Assembly (NCBI GenBank): GCA_045531905.1
Contig: JAZSEY010000027.1
Span: 62,001-126,000 of the forward strand
Length of the DNA: 64,000 nucleotides
Direction: 5' to 3'
Source of the DNA: RGIG6919 sp045531905
GTDB taxonomy: Bacteria > Bacillota > Clostridia > Lachnospirales > Lachnospiraceae
Part shown: positions 60,439-64,000 of the stretch, one piece after another
Position numbering within the stretch: the first letter of the stretch is position 1
Layout of the letters: each line of letters opens with the position of its first letter
Program-made: the position numbers and the translations under genes
Notes under the pieces: generated by a model
Told to the model about the DNA's origin: nothing
The model's input: only the letters and a program-made list of their open reading frames with translations
Databases searched by the model: none

Positions 60439-60473
60439 AATCTGAATGATACATAATTAAGGAGGCATTTATT

Positions 60474-60758
60474 ATGAAATTAGTTCCATTGTGTGACAGA
60501 GTTGTATTAAAGCAGTGTGTTGCTGAAGAGACTACAAAGTCAGGTATTGTTTTACCTACAGCTTCTCAGGAGAAGCCGCAGTATGCAGAGGTTATCGCAG
60601 TTGGCCCTGGTGCAGTTGTTGATGGCGAGAAGATTCCTATGGAAGTAAAGGTAGGAGATAAAGTTATCTATACAAGATATGCAGGTATGGATGTAAAACT
60701 TGATAAGGAAGAATACGTGATTGTAAAGCAGAGCGATATTCTTGCTATTGTAGAGTAA
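60474..60758 (+). CDS. groES: Co-chaperonin GroES
   Basis: A 94-residue Hsp10 that caps GroEL. It opens KLVPLCDRVVLKQ, has the mobile loop ETTKSGIVLPTA and ends with DILAIVE. AAGGAGG lies ten bases upstream of the ATG. Confidence 0.97.
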   Translation: MKLVPLCDRVVLKQCVAEETTKSGIVLPTASQEKPQYAEVIAVGPGAVVDGEKIPMEVKVGDKVIYTRYAGMDVKLDKEEYVIVKQSDILAIVE

Positions 60759-60811
60759 GTATTTCATCTGTATTTGACATGGAAAGCATATTTTTTAGGA
60801 GGAATTGAAAC

Positions 60812-62434
60812 ATGGCAAAGGAAATTAAGTATGGCACAGAGGCCAGAAAAGCATTAGAAGCAGGCGTGAATCAGCTTGCAGATACAGTAAGAGTAACACT
60901 CGGCCCTAAGGGTAGAAATGTAGTGTTAAGCAAGTCTTATGGTGCACCATTGATTACAAATGATGGTGTGACAATTGCAAAGGACATCGAGCTTGAGGAT
61001 ACATTTGAAAACATGGGTGCTCAGATTGTAAAGGAAGTAGCAACAAAGACAAATGATGTAGCTGGTGATGGTACAACAACAGCAACTGTTCTTGCTCAGG
61101 CTATGGTAAATGCAGGTATGAAGAACTTAGCTGCAGGTGCAAACCCAATCATTTTAAGAAAGGGTATGAAGAAGGCTACTGACACAGCAGTAGATGCTAT
61201 CATGAAGATGAGCGCTACTGTAAATGGCAAGGAGCAGATTGCAAGAGTGGCATCAATTTCAGCAGGTGATGAGACTGTTGGTAATTTAGTTGCTGACGCT
61301 ATGGATAAGGTTTCTAAGGATGGTGTTATCACAATCGAGGAATCTAAGACTATGCAGACAGAGCTTGACCTTGTAGAAGGTATGCAGTTTGACCGTGGTT
61401 ACGTTTCTGCTTATATGTCAACAGACATGGAGAAGATGGTTGCAGAGCTTTCTAACCCATATATCTTAATCACAGATAAGAAGATTTCGAATATTCAGGA
61501 CATTTTACCTGTATTGGAGCAGATTGTACAGAGCGGTTCTGAGTTGTTGATTATTGCTGAGGATGTTGAAGGTGAGGCACTTACAACATTAATCGTAAAT
61601 AAGCTTCGTGGTACCTTTAAGGTAGTTGCTGTTAAGGCTCCTGGTTACGGTGATAGAAGAAAGGCTATGCTTGAGGATATCGCTATTTTAACAGGTGGTC
61701 AGGTAATCTCCGATGAGTTAGGCTTAAGCTTAAGCGAGGCTACTATGGATCAGCTTGGTCGTGCAAAGAGCGTTCGTGTTGAGAAGGAAGCAACTGTTAT
61801 CGTAGACGGTTGTGGCGATAAGGATTCTATCGTAGGTCGTGTAAATGTAATTAAGAAGCAGATTGAGGAAACAACATCTGATTTCGATAGAGAAAAATTA
61901 CAGGAAAGACTTGCTAAGTTAGCAGGTGGTGTAGCTGTTATCCGTGTTGGTGCTGCTACTGAGACTGAGATGAAGGAAGCTAAGCTTCGTATGGAAGATG
62001 CTTTGGCTGCTACAAAGGCTGCAGTAGAAGAAGGTATCATCGCTGGTGGTGGTTCTGCTTATATTCATGCATCTAAGGAAGTTGCTAAGCTTGCCGCAAC
62101 ACTTTCAGGCGATGAGAAGACAGGTGCTGAAATCGTATTAAAGGCATTAGAGGCTCCTTTATATCACATCGCTGGCAATGCCGGTTTAGAAGGCGCGGTT
62201 ATTATCAATAAGGTAAGAGAGTCTGAGCCAGGAATTGGTTTCGATGCATTGAAGGAAGAGTATGTAAACATGGTAGATACAGGAATTATCGATCCAGTTA
62301 AGGTAACTCGTTCTGCATTGCAGAATGCAACATCCGTTGCATCAACCTTACTTACTACAGAGTCAGTAGTAGGAGACATCAAAGAAGAAAACCCAATGCC
62401 AGCAATGCCAAACGGCGGCATGGGAATGATGTAG
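60812..62434 (+). CDS. groEL: Chaperonin GroEL
   Basis: A 540-residue Hsp60 ATPase folding chamber. Landmarks: RVTLGPKGRNVVL, the ATP-binding GDGTTTATVLAQ, and the Gly/Met-rich tail ending NGGMGMM. All expected domains are full length. AGGAGG precedes the ATG; the 53-base gap from groES has no terminator. Confidence 0.98.
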   Translation: MAKEIKYGTEARKALEAGVNQLADTVRVTLGPKGRNVVLSKSYGAPLITNDGVTIAKDIELEDTFENMGAQIVKEVATKTNDVAGDGTTTATVLAQAMVNAGMKNLAAGANPIILRKGMKKATDTAVDAIMKMSATVNGKEQIARVASISAGDETVGNLVADAMDKVSKDGVITIEESKTMQTELDLVEGMQFDRGYVSAYMSTDMEKMVAELSNPYILITDKKISNIQDILPVLEQIVQSGSELLIIAEDVEGEALTTLIVNKLRGTFKVVAVKAPGYGDRRKAMLEDIAILTGGQVISDELGLSLSEATMDQLGRAKSVRVEKEATVIVDGCGDKDSIVGRVNVIKKQIEETTSDFDREKLQERLAKLAGGVAVIRVGAATETEMKEAKLRMEDALAATKAAVEEGIIAGGGSAYIHASKEVAKLAATLSGDEKTGAEIVLKALEAPLYHIAGNAGLEGAVIINKVRESEPGIGFDALKEEYVNMVDTGIIDPVKVTRSALQNATSVASTLLTTESVVGDIKEENPMPAMPNGGMGMM

Positions 62435-62478
62435 TGCGTTCATAGCGAGCCATGCGGTCATGCGGTAGCATGGACGCA
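62435..62478. repeat. Imperfect palindrome after groEL
   Basis: CCATGC at 62450-62455 pairs with GCATGG at 62468-62473, and TGCGT at 62435-62439 with ACGCA at 62474-62478. It is GC-rich compared with the surroundings. Confidence 0.45.
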
Positions 62479-62482
62479 ACGT

Positions 62483-62529
62483 AAAAATACCACACCTGCA
62501 TGCTTGCATGCATAGGTGTGGTATTTTTT
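62483..62529. terminator. Terminator of groESL
   Basis: AAAAATACCACACCT at 62483-62497 pairs with 62514-62528, with GCATGC/GCATGC closing the inner stem. Symmetrical A- and T-runs make it usable from both strands. Confidence 0.93.
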
Positions 62530-62539
62530 ATGTTGAAAA

Positions 62540-62559
62540 GGAAATGCGAAAGCATTTCC
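62540..62559. repeat. Perfect small hairpin
   Basis: GGAAATGC-GAAA-GCATTTCC, an 8-bp stem with a GNRA-type tetraloop, followed by the GC-rich stretch TATGGCGAGCGGCGCAGTAC. Confidence 0.6.
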
Positions 62560-62593
62560 ATATGGCGAGCGGCGCAGTACCGACCAGCGGGAG

Positions 62594-62662
62594 GTAGTAT
62601 TCCTAGTTGCACTTATAGGTCTTGTATACAAGATAAGTCATCAAGATAAAGACGAAGAATAA
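62594..62662 (+). pseudogene. Remnant of a type I (holin-like) toxin peptide gene
   Basis: A short frame ending in TAA at 62660 encodes FLVALIGLVYKISHQDKDEE, a hydrophobic segment with a charged tail much like the C-terminus of Firmicutes holin-like toxin peptides. GGGAGG lies just before it (62589-62594), but there is no start codon in frame where one is expected, so the N-terminus appears lost. A CCGCCC hairpin terminator follows immediately and an antisense promoter reads back over it, the usual layout of type I toxin loci. Confidence 0.45.
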
Positions 62663-62698
62663 CCGCCCCTGCGTCTGGTAAACCGGGCGGTTATTTTG
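62658..62698. terminator. CCGCCC hairpin terminator of the toxin remnant
   Basis: AATAACCGCCC at 62658-62668 and GGGCGGTTATT at 62685-62695 are perfect complements, followed by T's. The toxin-remnant stop codon lies in the left arm. Confidence 0.85.
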
Positions 62699-62748
62699 TC
62701 TCTGTTACCAACAAGGGGTACAACTTAGTACCACTTATTTGTGGCTAT

Positions 62749-62777
62749 ATTGTAACATAATTATTAACAGCTTTCAA
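62749..62777 (-). promoter_or_regulatory. Antisense promoter facing the toxin remnant
   Basis: On the minus strand TTGAAA (plus-strand 62772-62777) and TACAAT (62749-62754) are exactly 17 bases apart. A transcript from here would run leftward across the CCGCCC hairpin and the toxin remnant and contains no obvious protein. Confidence 0.6.
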
Positions 62778-62819
62778 TGAAGAATTTCACATCTTAACAA
62801 TAACAATGCTATGAATAGC

Positions 62820-62858
62820 AAAACACCTTGAAGTTATACTTTTAGGTGTTTTTTCTTT
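62820..62858 (+). terminator. Orphan terminator before the gntR promoter
   Basis: AAAACACCT at 62820-62828 pairs with AGGTGTTTT at 62844-62852 and is followed by TTCTTTT. A second small hairpin, TGCTAT-GA-ATAGCA, lies directly before it. No gene upstream accounts for it, so a short RNA may end here. Confidence 0.7.
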
Positions 62859-62866
62859 TACAATAC

Positions 62867-62895
62867 TTGACATATTAAAAATTAGATGTTATAAC
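62867..62895 (+). promoter_or_regulatory. Promoter of gntR-ABC operon
   Basis: A consensus TTGACA at 62867-62872 and TATAAC at 62890-62895 with a 17-base spacer. Confidence 0.75.
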
Positions 62896-62917
62896 TGTAC
62901 TAGTACGAATGGTACAG
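62895..62917. promoter_or_regulatory. Operator candidate for the GntR regulator
   Basis: CTGTAC at 62895-62900 and GTACAG at 62912-62917 form an inverted repeat, and GTACTAGTAC at 62897-62906 is a perfect palindrome inside it. It overlaps the end of the -10 and the transcription start, as expected for autorepression by YtrA-type regulators. Confidence 0.55.
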
Positions 62918-62955
62918 ATGATACAGTGATAGCGTTATTAGAAAGGAGGAGAGTT

Positions 62956-63333
62956 ATGGTTGTACTAGATTATAAAAGTAGCAAGCCGATATACGAACAG
63001 ATTATTGAACAAGTTAAGTATAGTGTGATGAAAGGATATTTAAAATCTGGCGATGCGATTCCTTCAGTGAGAAAACTGGCATTAGATTTAAGTATCACAC
63101 CTGGTACCGTAGCAAAGGCATACCAAGAACTGGAACGTCAGCATATTATTGAGACCATTCGCGGAAAAGGAACATTTATTGCACAAGAGATTCATATTCA
63201 GGTGGATGAACATAAGGTTGAAGAAATCGAAAAGAAAATAAAAGTGGAATTGATGGAACTCAGAATGATGGGGTATACCAGACAACAGGTGATAGATATG
63301 ATTCAAGAATTATATGAGGAGATGGAATTATGA
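62956..63333 (+). CDS. GntR-family (YtrA subgroup) transcriptional regulator
   Basis: A 125-residue repressor. The winged HTH (about residues 10-75) contains KPIYEQIIEQVKY and SVRKLALDLSITPGTVAKAY; the short helical C-terminus without a ligand domain marks the YtrA subgroup. These regulate ABC transporter operons, often in response to cell-envelope stress. The ATG at 62956 follows AAAGGAGG. Its stop overlaps the next start (ATGA). Confidence 0.93.
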   Translation: MVVLDYKSSKPIYEQIIEQVKYSVMKGYLKSGDAIPSVRKLALDLSITPGTVAKAYQELERQHIIETIRGKGTFIAQEIHIQVDEHKVEEIEKKIKVELMELRMMGYTRQQVIDMIQELYEEMEL

Positions 63334-64000
63334 TTGAAATTCAAAATGTATGCAAAAAATACAATAAAAAGCAAGCGTTGCATGATGTCAGCATCCAAGT
63401 GAGTCCAGGGGAAATTCATGGACTGATTGGAGAGAATAGTGCAGGTAAAACAACTTTGATTAAATGTGCAGTAGGTATCTATAAAGCAGACGCAGGTGAC
63501 ATTTTATACGATGGAAAGCCAGTCTATGACAATCCAGAGGTAAAAGAGAAGATTGGATATGTAGCAGATTACAATGATTACATCAGATTCTATACTGTTT
63601 CCAAGATGGTATACATGTATGAAACTTTCTATCCTAAGTTTAGTAAAACTAAGTTTAATGAATATAATCAGATTTTTCAGATTCCGGTAAATCAAAGAAT
63701 TTATTCATTGTCAAAGGGACAAAAAATGCGTTTGGCATTTATGTTGGAGATAGCAAAAGAACCGGAGTATTTGATTTTGGATGAGCCGACATCTGGCTTG
63801 GATCCAATTGCAAAGGCTAAATTCTTTGAAATGCTTATCAACGAGGTGGAACAAAATAATATTGGAGTGTTAATCAGTTCGCACAATTTAGAAGGATTGG
63901 AGAAGATTTGCGACACTGTCACTATGTTGCATGAAGGACATGTAACACACCAGATGAGCATGGAAGATATGAAGTGTGAGCTAGTTAAGTTGAATGTTGT
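63330..64000 (+). CDS. ABC transporter ATP-binding protein (cut by window end)
   Basis: The first 223 residues of an ABC ATPase. Walker A is GENSAGKTT (GxxxxGKT intact), the signature is SLSKGQKMRLAF instead of LSGGQ, Walker B LILDEPTSGLD and the switch histidine SSHN are present. The partner permease would lie beyond 64000. Overlap with the GntR regulator by four bases shows translational coupling, and YtrA-linked exporters of this type usually act in envelope stress or peptide efflux. Confidence 0.92.
   Translation, partial: MIEIQNVCKKYNKKQALHDVSIQVSPGEIHGLIGENSAGKTTLIKCAVGIYKADAGDILYDGKPVYDNPEVKEKIGYVADYNDYIRFYTVSKMVYMYETFYPKFSKTKFNEYNQIFQIPVNQRIYSLSKGQKMRLAFMLEIAKEPEYLILDEPTSGLDPIAKAKFFEMLINEVEQNNIGVLISSHNLEGLEKICDTVTMLHEGHVTHQMSMEDMKCELVKLNV

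Noticed and set aside
60266..60454. N-terminal extension of the DUF5721-like gene
   Set aside because: It would cross the groES promoter and CIRCE element; AAAAGGAG supports the start at 60265.

Overview
The window is low-GC Firmicutes DNA, almost certainly from a spore-forming, butyrate-forming member of the Lachnospiraceae (Clostridia). The evidence is a division cluster running straight into spoIIGA-sigE-sigG, a complete crotonyl-CoA/butyryl-CoA operon with its electron-transfer flavoprotein, CIRCE-controlled groESL, AAGGAGG-type ribosome sites and TTGaca/TATAAT promoters. No rRNA, tRNA, IS element or CRISPR array was seen. Species cannot be decided from the sequence alone.

Layout. 1-1.7 kb: the end of an unidentified gene, a short-chain dehydrogenase, and a convergent KilA-N domain gene whose promoter carries a LexA-type box. 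1.9-9.8 kb: a type I restriction-modification operon in the order HTH regulator, hsdM, hsdS, two unrecognised genes (one a membrane protein), hsdR. Its compact overlaps and different codon use mark it as an accessory island. 10.2-12.3 kb: ychF and lgt. 12.4-24.1 kb: division and cell-wall cluster mraZ-rsmH-ftsL-PBP-PBP-mraY-murD-ftsW-ftsQ-ftsZ, with murE, murF, murG and ftsA absent. 24.2-31 kb: sporulation block spoIIGA-sigE, an inserted pair (acyl carrier protein plus secreted transglutaminase-like protein), sigG, and a GH3 glycosidase coupled to sigG. 31-35.4 kb: a pantothenate/CoA operon (panG-like, panB, panC, panD, coaBC). 35.4-37.7 kb: two overlapping XRE regulators divergent from thyA-dfrA.

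37.9-46.5 kb: a YbjQ-like protein with a zinc finger, a rhomboid protease, a TPR/acidic protein, a 1,096-residue coiled-coil protein with a degenerate AAA-like C-terminus, and an MreB homologue. 46.5-48.4 kb: a YgiQ-type radical SAM protein. 48.5-54.6 kb: thl-crt-hbd-bcd-etfB-etfA, the acetyl-CoA to butyryl-CoA route; the terminal butyrate step is not in the window. 54.7-56.8 kb: prfC and a small DUF3592-like membrane protein. 56.8-60.3 kb (minus strand): htpG with its own CIRCE, proC and a DUF5721-like gene. 60.4-62.5 kb: groES-groEL. 62.5-62.9 kb: hairpin-rich DNA containing what looks like a decayed type I (holin-like) toxin cassette with an intact antisense promoter. 62.9 kb to the end: a GntR/YtrA regulator overlapping an ABC transporter ATPase cut by the window edge.

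The least explained pieces are the two unknown genes inside the hsd operon, the TPR/coiled-coil/pseudo-AAA pair beside mreB, the acp-transglutaminase pair inserted between sigE and sigG, and the toxin/antisense remnant downstream of groEL.
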